A stretch of DNA of 8,193 nucleotides from Propionibacteriaceae bacterium (lineage in GTDB: Bacteria; Actinomycetota; Actinomycetes; Propionibacteriales; Propionibacteriaceae). The stretch lies in NCBI GenBank assembly GCA_031254155.1, contig JAIRVA010000051.1:1-8193 (forward strand), given 5' to 3'. A model generated the notes under the pieces. That model worked only from the letters and a program-made list of their open reading frames with translations. It did no database searches and was not told where the DNA came from. Shown here piece by piece: positions 1 through 4,933 of the stretch; the first letter of the stretch is position 1; each line of letters starts with the position of its first letter. The translations under genes were made by a program, and so were the position numbers.

Positions 1-56
1 GCGCCTACTACATGTTGCGATGGACGTCCAGTCCATGTACAACATGTAGTAGGCGC
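1..56. repeat. Long inverted repeat (17-bp perfect arms), possible terminator
   Basis: Positions 1-17 are the exact reverse complement of 40-56. Inside, 20-25 (ATGGAC) can pair with 31-36 (GTCCAT), so a single strand would fold into a 17-bp stem, a small internal loop and a 6-bp capping stem with a 5-nt loop. It lies about 50 nt beyond the stop of the minus-strand gene that ends at 109, so it could terminate that gene. There is no T-run beyond the plus-strand side, and the minus-strand side lies outside the window. The arms contain TACTACATGT, which resembles half of a BlaI/MecI-type operator, so a binding-site role is an alternative. The repeat is certain; its function is not. Confidence 0.7.
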
Positions 57-108
57 ATCTCATCCCGCCTGACGCCCGGCTGACGACACAGCGTGAATCA
101 GCACTTCC

Positions 109-537
109 TTAGGCTCCCAAAGCCCTGAAAATACTGGTGACGAACTGCGCGCCCACCACGACCAGGTTCAGGCCAGCGATGCTCAGACCGGCTACCCCCA
201 GCCTCAACCCGGCGCGGCGGGCCACGGCGCAGATGCCAAGGACGACCGCGGCGACCCACGACACCACGGTGAACACGGTCGTCAGCAACACCACGACCTC
301 CATGACCGTCAGCCAGCGCGCACACCCCCGCGCACTGTCGCTCGTACCCGACATCTCGGCAACTCCCTCCATGCTGCACAGCGACAACGACGCCATGACA
401 GGGAGGAGTCCGAACCTGGTCGCCTGGAGGACGATGCACGTGATCGCGATAGCGAGCGACGACCGTCCCGGTTGCGGCGATGGCTGAGGCGGTCCGCACC
501 CGTCGGCGTAGCAGTCCATTTCAACGTATTGACTCAT
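109..537 (-). CDS. Small three-helix membrane protein (DUF4190-like pattern)
   Basis: This 142-residue hypothetical integral membrane protein has three hydrophobic segments at about residues 27-50, 75-100 and 107-135. The last two, with a short Arg-rich turn between them (AVVLGICAVARRAGLR) followed by a Gly/Ala/Leu-rich helix, resemble the hairpin of the DUF4190 family of small actinobacterial membrane proteins. That match is by eye and weak. The frame stays open upstream to 891, but the start at 537 is preferred: it has a Shine-Dalgarno (GGAAGG, about 4 nt before the ATG) and avoids overlap with the divergent yqeY gene. It is transcribed away from yqeY, with 133 bp between the two starts. 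No catalytic motif is visible and no function is proposed. The N-terminal 25 residues are Cys- and Pro-containing and presumably cytoplasmic. Confidence 0.6.
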   Translation of the reverse strand: MSQYVEMDCYADGCGPPQPSPQPGRSSLAIAITCIVLQATRFGLLPVMASLSLCSMEGVAEMSGTSDSARGCARWLTVMEVVVLLTTVFTVVSWVAAVVLGICAVARRAGLRLGVAGLSIAGLNLVVVGAQFVTSIFRALGA

Positions 538-585
538 TGCGCCTTCCGCTCGCTCCCATACTCCCGCGCTCCACCGGCGCGCCAC

Positions 586-605
586 AATGGGGAGCGCTCC
601 CCATT
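586..605. promoter_or_regulatory. Perfect 20-bp palindrome, LacI-family-like operator
   Basis: AATGGGGAGCGCTCCCCATT is a perfect palindrome in the gap between the divergent genes at 537 (minus) and 671 (plus). Its 12-bp core GGGAGCGCTCCC is also the core of the 14-bp site TGGGAGCGCTCCCA, known for the LacI-family cellulose-utilisation regulators CebR (Streptomyces) and CelR (Thermobifida). The outermost pair of that 14-bp site differs here. It lies about 45 bp upstream of the candidate yqeY -10 box and about 50 bp upstream of the divergent start. A dimeric repressor site is the natural reading; the regulator is not in the window. Confidence 0.5.
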
Positions 606-634
606 CCGGAACCACTGATTCTGGCTTGCCGCAC

Positions 635-645
635 TGTGAGACAAT
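635..645 (+). promoter_or_regulatory. Candidate extended -10 promoter for yqeY
   Basis: TGTGAGACAAT resembles an extended -10 element (TGN followed by GACAAT). No convincing -35 box lies 16-18 bp upstream, which an extended -10 can tolerate. Transcription would start near 652, leaving a short leader of about 19 nt that contains the AAGGAGG Shine-Dalgarno. The call rests on a single hexamer. Confidence 0.3.
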
Positions 646-670
646 TAGTCCAACACCCAAGGAGGTCACT

Positions 671-1126
671 ATGGCCCAACTCAAGGACCAGTTGCGTGTG
701 GACATGACCGCGGCGCTGAAGGCCCGCGATCCGTTCGTCACCGGCGTACTGCGCATGGCCATCGCGGCGATCGCCAACGAGGAAGTGGCGGGCAGTACGG
801 CCCGGGAACTGTCGTACGCCGAAGAACAGACCGTCCTGACGCGGGAGGTCCGGAAACGCCGCGAGTCGGCGGAGGTGTACGCCCAGGGCAACCGGCCCGA
901 ACTCGCCGAGCGCGAGGAGCAGGAGGCCGACCTGCTGGCCGCCTACCTGCCCGCGCCGCTGACCGAGGACGAACTGGACGACATCGTCACCGAGGAGGTC
1001 AACACCTTCGAGGGTGCGACGATCAAGCAGATGGGGGCCATCATCAAGGCCGTCAACGCCCGGACCCAGGGCCGCGCCGACGGTTCCATCGTCGCCGCCA
1101 AGGTACGAGCGGCGCTGAGTTCGTAA
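671..1126 (+). CDS. yqeY: GatB/YqeY domain-containing protein
   Basis: This 151-residue cytoplasmic protein has the usual length of the GatB/YqeY family, stand-alone relatives of the C-terminal tail domain of the GatB subunit of Asp/Glu-tRNA amidotransferase. That tail contacts tRNA; the cellular role of stand-alone YqeY proteins is not settled. Family landmarks are clear: an N-terminal helix with LKDQLRVDMTAALKARD, the basic segment REVRKRRESAEVY at about 59-70, a Glu-rich stretch, YLPAPLTEDEL at about 92-102, and the C-terminal KQMGAIIKAV...GRADGSIVAAKV block. The start is fixed by a strong AAGGAGG Shine-Dalgarno 5 nt before the ATG. Possible in-frame starts further upstream lack such a site and lie in the promoter region. 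It is a single-gene unit, divergent from the membrane protein at 109-537. Its TAA stop lies one base from the converging toxin gene's stop, with no terminator between them. Confidence 0.93.
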   Translation: MAQLKDQLRVDMTAALKARDPFVTGVLRMAIAAIANEEVAGSTARELSYAEEQTVLTREVRKRRESAEVYAQGNRPELAEREEQEADLLAAYLPAPLTEDELDDIVTEEVNTFEGATIKQMGAIIKAVNARTQGRADGSIVAAKVRAALSS

Positions 1127-1127
1127 C

Positions 1128-1496
1128 TCAGGGGAGATCGAGTACGGTCTCGAGCACCACGCGGATGTCCATCAAGGTGGTGATGTCGACGCGCCCGATA
1201 CACTTCGCCAGCCGGGTCGCCGACACACCCCGCAACGCCCGTACAACGACAACCGAGTCGACGGCAAGACCAGACTCGGACGACGCCGCCACCTGGGGCC
1301 GGACCTCAGAAGGCGAGAGCGTGGATGTCAGCGGGGCCACGACGACAAGGTCATACACCGACCCGACCGACTGCCCATCAGCCGATAGGACAACGGCGGG
1401 ACGGGTCTTGCCCGGCTCGCCCACCTTGGCCGCGCCGAAAGCGGTTAACCAGATCTCCCCTTGTTTCGGGCGGGCCGCGTCGTCAATCGATCCCAT
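1128..1496 (-). CDS. mazF: PemK/MazF family toxin (endoribonuclease)
   Basis: This 122-residue toxin belongs to a type II toxin-antitoxin pair. MazF/PemK proteins are SH3-like-fold ribonucleases that cut mRNA, tRNA or rRNA at short sequences and are held inactive by the cognate antitoxin. Visible family motifs are PKQGEIWLT at residues 10-18 (the RGEIW-type first strand), GKTRPAVVLS at 29-38 with the conserved Arg32, APLTST at 54-59 with the conserved Thr, and DSVVVVRALRGVSATRLAKCIGRV at 80-103 (strand plus the RL motif). The Arg and the Thr are the usual catalytic positions, so the toxin looks intact. The chosen ATG lies inside the last codons of the antitoxin gene (14-nt overlap), which implies translational coupling. 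A longer in-frame start up to 1643 would run across most of the antitoxin gene. Cleavage specificity cannot be read from the sequence. Confidence 0.9.
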   Translation of the reverse strand: MGSIDDAARPKQGEIWLTAFGAAKVGEPGKTRPAVVLSADGQSVGSVYDLVVVAPLTSTLSPSEVRPQVAASSESGLAVDSVVVVRALRGVSATRLAKCIGRVDITTLMDIRVVLETVLDLP

Positions 1497-1716
1497 CGGC
1501 GGGTGCCTCCTCCCACAGCGCGAACTCGGCTTGAGCGGCCGGGTTAGTCTCGAAGTCCAGCGCTTCCTGGCGGGCGGCGGCCAGGATGGCGGCCCGGCGC
1601 TCCCGTTGGGCGAGATCGCTGAGGTACCCCGACAACGACACACCCGTCTGCTCAGCCAGCCGCGCCAGCTGGTCCCGCGTCCGGGTGGGTACGCGGATTG
1701 TGGCAGTCGTACTCAT
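1483..1716 (-). CDS. mazE: MazE-like ribbon-helix-helix antitoxin
   Basis: This 77-residue antitoxin is encoded just before the MazF-type toxin and overlaps it by 14 nt. The N-terminal part, TATIRVPTRTRDQLARLAEQTGVSLSGYLSDLAQRERR (about residues 4-41), is a typical ribbon-helix-helix DNA-binding region: a short beta strand (ATIRVP) followed by two helices. The C-terminal part, ending ETNPAAQAEFALWEEAPADGID, is acidic and Trp-containing and probably wraps the toxin. In known pairs the antitoxin binds its own promoter and the complex represses more strongly. Two TAGCGCTA boxes sit exactly there. The ATG has no Shine-Dalgarno and lies at the predicted transcription start, so the message is probably leaderless. 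Confidence 0.88.
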   Translation of the reverse strand: MSTTATIRVPTRTRDQLARLAEQTGVSLSGYLSDLAQRERRAAILAAARQEALDFETNPAAQAEFALWEEAPADGID

Positions 1717-1736
1717 AGCGCTACTCTATAGCGCTA
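1716..1736 (-). promoter_or_regulatory. mazEF operator: paired TAGCGCTA boxes
   Basis: Two copies of the 8-bp palindrome TAGCGCTA lie at 1716-1723 and 1729-1736, separated by CTCTA, so their centres are 13 bp apart. One touches the -10 box and the other spans the predicted transcription start and the first base of the mazE start codon. This spacing suits cooperative binding of two ribbon-helix-helix dimers on the same DNA face. That the antitoxin binds here is inferred from position and from the family's habit of autoregulation. Confidence 0.7.
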
Positions 1737-1752
1737 CATCACGCGAACGCAA
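1725..1752 (-). promoter_or_regulatory. mazEF promoter (leaderless)
   Basis: On the minus strand TTGCGT (1752-1747) is followed after 16 bp by TATAGA (1730-1725). Transcription would begin about 7-9 nt further on, at 1718-1716, essentially at the A of the mazE ATG (1716). No Shine-Dalgarno could fit. Leaderless mRNAs are common in actinobacteria. Confidence 0.6.
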
Positions 1753-1784
1753 TCCCTTTCCGGTGGGCTTCCGAGCAGGCCGGA

Positions 1785-1814
1785 CTGCGACCGCGCGAGA
1801 GCGCCTGGTCGCAG
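1785..1814 (-). terminator. GC-rich hairpin closing the tRNA/ffs cluster
   Basis: CTGCGACC (1785-1792) pairs with GGTCGCAG (1807-1814). An inner GCGC/GCGC stem caps it with a 4-nt loop, giving about 12 bp with a 2-nt bulge. On the minus strand it lies about 40 nt beyond the tRNA-Gly CCA end and before the mazEF promoter, where a terminator would be expected. There is no U-tract after it, which is usual for GC-rich actinobacterial terminators but leaves the call uncertain. Confidence 0.5.
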
Positions 1815-1854
1815 CAAGTACCGGGTTCGATTCACGGGGATCGCGGAACGAAAG

Positions 1855-1928
1855 TGGAGCGAGCGACGGGAATCGAACCCGCACTGTCAGCTTGGGAAGC
1901 TGATGTTCTACCATTGAACTACGCTCGC
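1855..1928 (-). tRNA. tRNA-Gly (anticodon CCC)
   Basis: The minus strand folds as a complete cloverleaf. The acceptor stem is GCGAGCG/CGCTCGC, followed by discriminator U and an encoded CCA (1857-1855). The D arm is GTTC...GAAC. The anticodon stem TCAGC/GCTGA holds the loop TTCCCAA (anticodon CCC, reading GGG), and the T arm carries GGTTCGATTCC. Length is 71 nt plus CCA, the usual compact size for tRNA-Gly. It starts 20 nt after the tRNA-Ser 3' end and has its own -10 box in that spacer. Confidence 0.95.
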
Positions 1929-1939
1929 GCGTGAGACAC

Positions 1940-1968
1940 ATCATACCGCGGAGGATGCGAGATTCGAA
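1940..1968 (-). promoter_or_regulatory. Promoter of tRNA-Gly inside the tRNA-Ser 3' end
   Basis: TATGAT (1945-1940) lies in the 20-nt spacer between the two tRNAs. At 17-bp distance upstream the only -35 candidate is TTCGAA (1968-1963), which is the T loop of tRNA-Ser. Transcription would start near 1934, about 6 nt before mature tRNA-Gly. The same CGGTATGAT block precedes tRNA-Ser, which supports a real promoter. Confidence 0.45.
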
Positions 1969-2033
1969 CTCGCGAGGGCGTTAACCCAACCCGCTTTCCA
2001 AGCGAGCGCCATAGGCCTCTAGGCGAATCCTCC
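1949..2033 (-). tRNA. tRNA-Ser (anticodon GGA)
   Basis: This is an 85-nt class II tRNA with a long variable arm, as expected for serine. The acceptor stem is GGAGGAT/ATCCTCC with discriminator G, the serine identity base. The anticodon arm CTCGC-TTGGAAA-GCGGG gives anticodon GGA, reading UCC and UCU. The T arm contains GAGTTCGAATCTC. The 3' CCA is not encoded (CGG follows), unlike the neighbouring tRNA-Gly, so it must be added by the CCA-adding enzyme. Confidence 0.95.
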
Positions 2034-2040
2034 GCGGACG

Positions 2041-2070
2041 ATCATACCGAACCGATGGCTAGCAAGACAA
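2041..2070 (-). promoter_or_regulatory. Promoter of tRNA-Ser
   Basis: TTGTCT (2070-2065), an 18-bp spacer and TATGAT (2046-2041) on the minus strand form a good housekeeping-type promoter in the 40-bp gap after ffs. The predicted start, 2036-2034, is only 1-3 nt before the mature tRNA 5' end at 2033, so almost no 5' leader would remain for RNase P. Confidence 0.6.
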
Positions 2071-2073
2071 AGC

Positions 2074-2161
2074 GGCCCTCCGTGCACCCGGAAGAGCTCC
2101 CTTACCTTTGCTGCCTTCCGGCCCTGGAGGGGTTGGGGGAGGTACCGCCGCACGGAGGACC
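2074..2161 (-). ncRNA. ffs: Signal recognition particle RNA (4.5S, small bacterial type)
   Basis: This is the RNA of the bacterial signal recognition particle, which binds Ffh and targets nascent membrane proteins to FtsY and the Sec translocon. The minus strand carries the conserved apical domain GGCCGGAAGGCAGCAAAGG (the GGAAG tetraloop region and the AGCA internal loop that Ffh recognises), around 2122-2104. The ends close as a 12-bp helix: GGTCCTCCGTGC at 2161-2150 pairs with GCACGGAGGGCC at 2085-2074. Length is about 88 nt; the exact ends are taken from the limits of pairing. The ffs/tRNA-Ser neighbourhood is common in actinobacteria, where dnaX is often nearby; here the adjacent gene is instead the proline-rich membrane protein. 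Confidence 0.93.
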
Positions 2162-2168
2162 ACGAGAC

Positions 2169-2174
2169 AGTCTA
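2169..2174 (-). promoter_or_regulatory. -10 box of the ffs promoter
   Basis: TAGACT on the minus strand fits the actinobacterial TANNNT consensus. It lies 7 nt upstream of the predicted 5' GG of the SRP RNA at 2161, the correct distance for a transcription start there. No good -35 match stands 16-18 bp upstream. Confidence 0.5.
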
Positions 2175-2278
2175 GCATCTCGGGCGGAGCGCGATGAGAG
2201 GGCACAATACGGCGGCATGATGACGCCGGATCACGCCTTATCGCGCCGCGTTCTTCGTCGAGTACGGGGACCGCGGGC

Positions 2279-4777
2279 TCACGACTGCGGCGGCCACACC
2301 GGCGGCACCGAGTTGGGCGGTACGTAGCCCGGGGGCGGGGGCGGTGCGAACGGAACAAACGAGGGGTACTCGTCCGCCGCCGCGTCGACCGCCGGATCCG
2401 GCTGGGCCGGAGGCCAGGCTGGTGGTTCCGGCTCCGGCGGGGTCGGCTCCGGCGGGGTCGGCTCCGGCGGGGTCGGTACCGGCGGGGTCGGTACCGGCGG
2501 GGTCGGTACCGGCGGGGTCGGTACCGGTGGGGTCGGTACCGGTGGGGTCGGTACCGGGACCGTGGTCCAGACCAGCCGGCTGGTTCCGGACGACGGGGGT
2601 ACGGCCGGTTTCGCCTCGCCGAGCGGTACGGACACCACCGCCGGGGCGGCTGGCGTGGACGACGCCAAGGGGACGGGAACGACCGGCGGTTTCGGCGAGA
2701 CCGCCGACACGTACGGGTTGGGTACGGCGGGCGGGACGGCGACCGCAGGTGGTACGAAGGACGCCGCCGGGGCCACGACCGGCGCGACCGGAGTAACCGA
2801 TGGGACGGCGGGCGCCACCGGGGCCACCGGCGGTACGACCGGAGCCGACGGGTACGCCGATCCATAACGCTCCGGTACGACCGGGCCCACCGCCCGGGCG
2901 GGCGGCGACCACGCGGCCGGGGGTACGGCGGACACCACCGGAGGTACGACCGGCTCGGCCATCCGGGCGGGCGGCGACCACGCCGCCGGGGGCACCGCGG
3001 GCACCACCGGAGTCACCGGCGGGGTCACCGGCGGTGCGACCGGGTCCACCGCCCGGGCGGGCGGCGACCACGCCGCCGGCTCCCCCCACGCGTACGACGG
3101 CGAGACCGAAGCCGGGGGGACGGCCGACGCAGCCGGCGGCACGGGACTCGCGGCGGGCCACGTGAACGGCTCAGCCGACCCCGGCGACTCGGCCGGCCCG
3201 TACCGGTCAGGTTCCACCGCGCGGGCCGGGGCTGGCGTCGGTACCACCGGCTCAGGCGGCGGTACGGGAGCGGATCCGGACGGTCCGGGCGACGGCTCGT
3301 GGTACCACTGGAAGGCCGCCTCTGGGGCGGCGGGCACCGTCGGGTGCCACGGTGCGGGTACCGCCGGCGCGGGCACCGCGGGTGCGGGTACCGGCGGCGG
3401 CGCGATCGGGGTCACGGCCCAGATCGGGACAATCGGGACAGTCGAGGCGGGCGGGACAATCGGAGCGGGCGGCTCGCTCGGCGCGGACACCGCGCGGACC
3501 GGGGCCACTGGTTCGACCAACGGGACGCTGGCCGCCGCGTGGTCCACCGTACCCACCGTACCCACCGCTCCACTTGACTCGAGGATCTCGGCAAACCGGG
3601 GCGATGTCGAAACGAACTCGGGAGCGGGCAGCAGCGGGCCCGGCGTCTCAAGCAACTGCGGCTCCGCCAGGCGAGACTCAATCCGTCGGGGCTCGACCAC
3701 CTGGAAACCGCCGGTCGGAAGCCCGCCCGCCGACTCGTCCCCGGTCTTGGCCAGCGGCGGCTCCACCGCAGGTTCACCCAGTTGAGGTTCGTCCAGCCCG
3801 GACTCACCCGGCCAGACCTCTGCCATCTCGTCCCCCCCCGGCTCTGCCACCCGGCGCGCGACCACCGGTGGCTCCCCCGCCGATGGTCCAGCAGCCGGTA
3901 CCTCCGCCACGCCGGGCTCAATCGGCCACACCACCGTCTCATCCGGCGCGTCGGGTCCATCCGCGTCCGTCACACCCACCCCGGTGCTCGCCACCGGCAC
4001 CTCCGGTACCCCGGCCGCCGCGGCCTCGGGACCCGAGTCCACTCGTACGGGCTCCGGCGCGGTCGCCTCGGACGACGGCGGGGCGGCCAGCCAGCCGGGC
4101 AGCGGCCGCTCAGCGGACAACGTACTATCGCCGCTGTCGACGGTGTAGCCCACGAGCGCCGGGACCCGCTGGGCGCTCGGGCCCGCCGGTTCACTCGTAC
4201 TCACCACAGCGGGAGCGTACTGAGCCCCCGTCCTCCCGTACCGCCCGTTCCAGCGGGAGCGGCGGACGAGGCCGAGGATCAGAATAACGAGGCCGACCAG
4301 GCCGGTCACGACGATGACACCGATCCCGATCAGGAGGCCGCCCGCAAACCTGGTGACTTGGACGACCGGGGCCACCCGGAACTCGAACGGCGAGCCGTCG
4401 GAGGTGCACCACACCATGTACGACCCGTCCACCGCCGGGGTGAAGGTCGCGGCCAGCGAGAGACCCGCCGTCGTCACCTTCGCCGAGGGGCTGGAGTCGA
4501 AGAGGACATCCTGGCCGCTCGGATCGGCCACCGCACACTGTCCGGTACTGCCCTCGGTGATCCAGATGCCCACTTCCGCCCCGCTGGCGAGGGTCACCTC
4601 GCTGGTCGACCCATCCGCACTGTGGGTCGGGGCGTCCAGGACCCCGCTGAAGGAGTTCATCGTGGAATAGACAATGAGACCAGCGCCAGCCGCCGGGCCA
4701 AGCACCATCAGACAGAGACCGATGATGATGCCGACTAGGGGCTTCTTTGGAACAATAGCCGTTGCGCTTGGGGTCAT
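2279..4777 (-). CDS. Two-helix membrane protein with very long proline-rich tail
   Basis: This 832-residue protein of unknown function has a short cytoplasmic start (with KK at 11-12), a first transmembrane helix at about 13-37, a domain of about 105 residues (39-143) with two cysteines (81 and 124) that could form a disulfide outside the cell, and a second helix at about 144-171 followed by RRSRW, which places the remainder in the cytoplasm. The tail (about 175-832) is low-complexity and rich in Pro, Val, Ala and acidic residues. It contains three AWSPPAR repeats and, near the end, nine pentapeptides (six VPTPP, two EPTPP, one EPEPP; about 742-786), and it ends in VWPPQS. Such tails are probably disordered and may bind SH3-, WW- or EVH1-like partners or scaffold complexes; that is inference. 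The start has GGAAGGA about 6 nt upstream. It follows the DUF4173-type gene by 156 bp on the same strand. Only this frame gives signal-anchor helices, so it is preferred over the long open frames opposite. Confidence 0.85.
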   Translation of the reverse strand: MTPSATAIVPKKPLVGIIIGLCLMVLGPAAGAGLIVYSTMNSFSGVLDAPTHSADGSTSEVTLASGAEVGIWITEGSTGQCAVADPSGQDVLFDSSPSAKVTTAGLSLAATFTPAVDGSYMVWCTSDGSPFEFRVAPVVQVTRFAGGLLIGIGVIVVTGLVGLVILILGLVRRSRWNGRYGRTGAQYAPAVVSTSEPAGPSAQRVPALVGYTVDSGDSTLSAERPLPGWLAAPPSSEATAPEPVRVDSGPEAAAAGVPEVPVASTGVGVTDADGPDAPDETVVWPIEPGVAEVPAAGPSAGEPPVVARRVAEPGGDEMAEVWPGESGLDEPQLGEPAVEPPLAKTGDESAGGLPTGGFQVVEPRRIESRLAEPQLLETPGPLLPAPEFVSTSPRFAEILESSGAVGTVGTVDHAAASVPLVEPVAPVRAVSAPSEPPAPIVPPASTVPIVPIWAVTPIAPPPVPAPAVPAPAVPAPWHPTVPAAPEAAFQWYHEPSPGPSGSAPVPPPEPVVPTPAPARAVEPDRYGPAESPGSAEPFTWPAASPVPPAASAVPPASVSPSYAWGEPAAWSPPARAVDPVAPPVTPPVTPVVPAVPPAAWSPPARMAEPVVPPVVSAVPPAAWSPPARAVGPVVPERYGSAYPSAPVVPPVAPVAPAVPSVTPVAPVVAPAASFVPPAVAVPPAVPNPYVSAVSPKPPVVPVPLASSTPAAPAVVSVPLGEAKPAVPPSSGTSRLVWTTVPVPTPPVPTPPVPTPPVPTPPVPTPPVPTPPEPTPPEPTPPEPEPPAWPPAQPDPAVDAAADEYPSFVPFAPPPPPGYVPPNSVPPVWPPQS
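2419..2553 (-). repeat. 15-bp minisatellite, about nine units, coding VPTPP/EPTPP
   Basis: The plus strand repeats GGCGGGGTCGGTACC with few changes: GGCTCC replaces GGTACC in the units encoding Glu, and GGTGGGG replaces GGCGGGG in two others. Each unit is 15 bp, so gain or loss of units keeps the reading frame. The near-identity at synonymous positions points to recent expansion by slippage or unequal exchange. Unit boundaries at the degenerate end are approximate. Confidence 0.9.
2895..3072 (-). repeat. Three dispersed 19-bp repeats encoding SPPAR
   Basis: The 19-mer CGGGCGGGCGGCGACCACG (plus strand) occurs identically at 2895-2913, 2964-2982 and 3054-3072, spaced 69 and 90 bp apart, both multiples of three. 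On the minus strand it encodes the AWSPPAR motif of the proline-rich tail. It shows that this part of the tail also grew by internal duplication. Confidence 0.85.
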
Positions 4778-4820
4778 AAGGGATCCTTCCGGTGCTCGGG
4801 AAGTGCTGGTCTACGCCGTG

Positions 4821-4842
4821 CCGTCAGCCGGGCAGCCGACGG
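4821..4842 (-). terminator. Hairpin between the DUF4173-type gene and the proline-rich gene
   Basis: CCGTCGGC and GGCTGACGG (minus strand) form an 8-bp stem, including one G-U pair, with a 6-nt loop. It lies in the 156-bp gap after the DUF4173-type stop (4934) and 44 nt before the next start (4777). It has no U-tract. It could terminate the upstream operon or act as an attenuator in the leader of the proline-rich gene. Confidence 0.35.
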
Positions 4843-4905
4843 AGCAGGTCGCCCGTCCGGACGTTCGGATGGCGGTACGTGGCAGATCAGTGGTTCCCTG
4901 GCACC

Positions 4906-4911
4906 AGCATA
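4906..4911 (-). promoter_or_regulatory. Candidate -10 box for the proline-rich membrane protein
   Basis: TATGCT on the minus strand matches TANNNT and sits just after the DUF4173-type stop codon. No clear -35 is present. If used, it would give a leader of about 120 nt containing the hairpin at 4821-4842. Read-through from the upstream operon is equally possible. Confidence 0.3.
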
Positions 4912-4933
4912 CTCACATTGTCCCGCCACTGGC

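Noticed and set aside
538..891. Longer start for the small membrane protein, up to 891
   Set aside because: It would overlap yqeY by more than 200 bp and cross the divergent promoter region. The start at 537 has a Shine-Dalgarno.
1497..1643. Longer N-terminus for the MazF-type toxin
   Set aside because: The added residues are Arg/Pro/Ser-rich shadow sequence of the antitoxin gene, and the toxin fold begins at about residue 10 of the short form.
1749..1843. Complete second tRNA on the plus strand upstream of the T-arm-like sequence
   Set aside because: No D arm or anticodon arm with a 7-nt loop can be drawn, and the T stem has a mismatch. The hairpin there is better explained as a terminator.
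2162..2278. Terminator after the proline-rich gene
   Set aside because: Only 4-bp stems can be found and there is no T-run, so no terminator is called.
2419..2553. CRISPR array
   Set aside because: The 15-bp units are contiguous with no spacers and are in-frame coding sequence. The 41-bp-spaced repeats at 7360-7446 also lack repeat regularity and number.
2344..4287. Several plus-strand and alternate minus-strand open frames across the proline-rich gene
   Set aside because: Their low-complexity Arg/Pro/Gly products are by-products of the repetitive GC-rich DNA. Only the 4777-2279 frame has membrane helices, a Shine-Dalgarno and a single unbroken reading.
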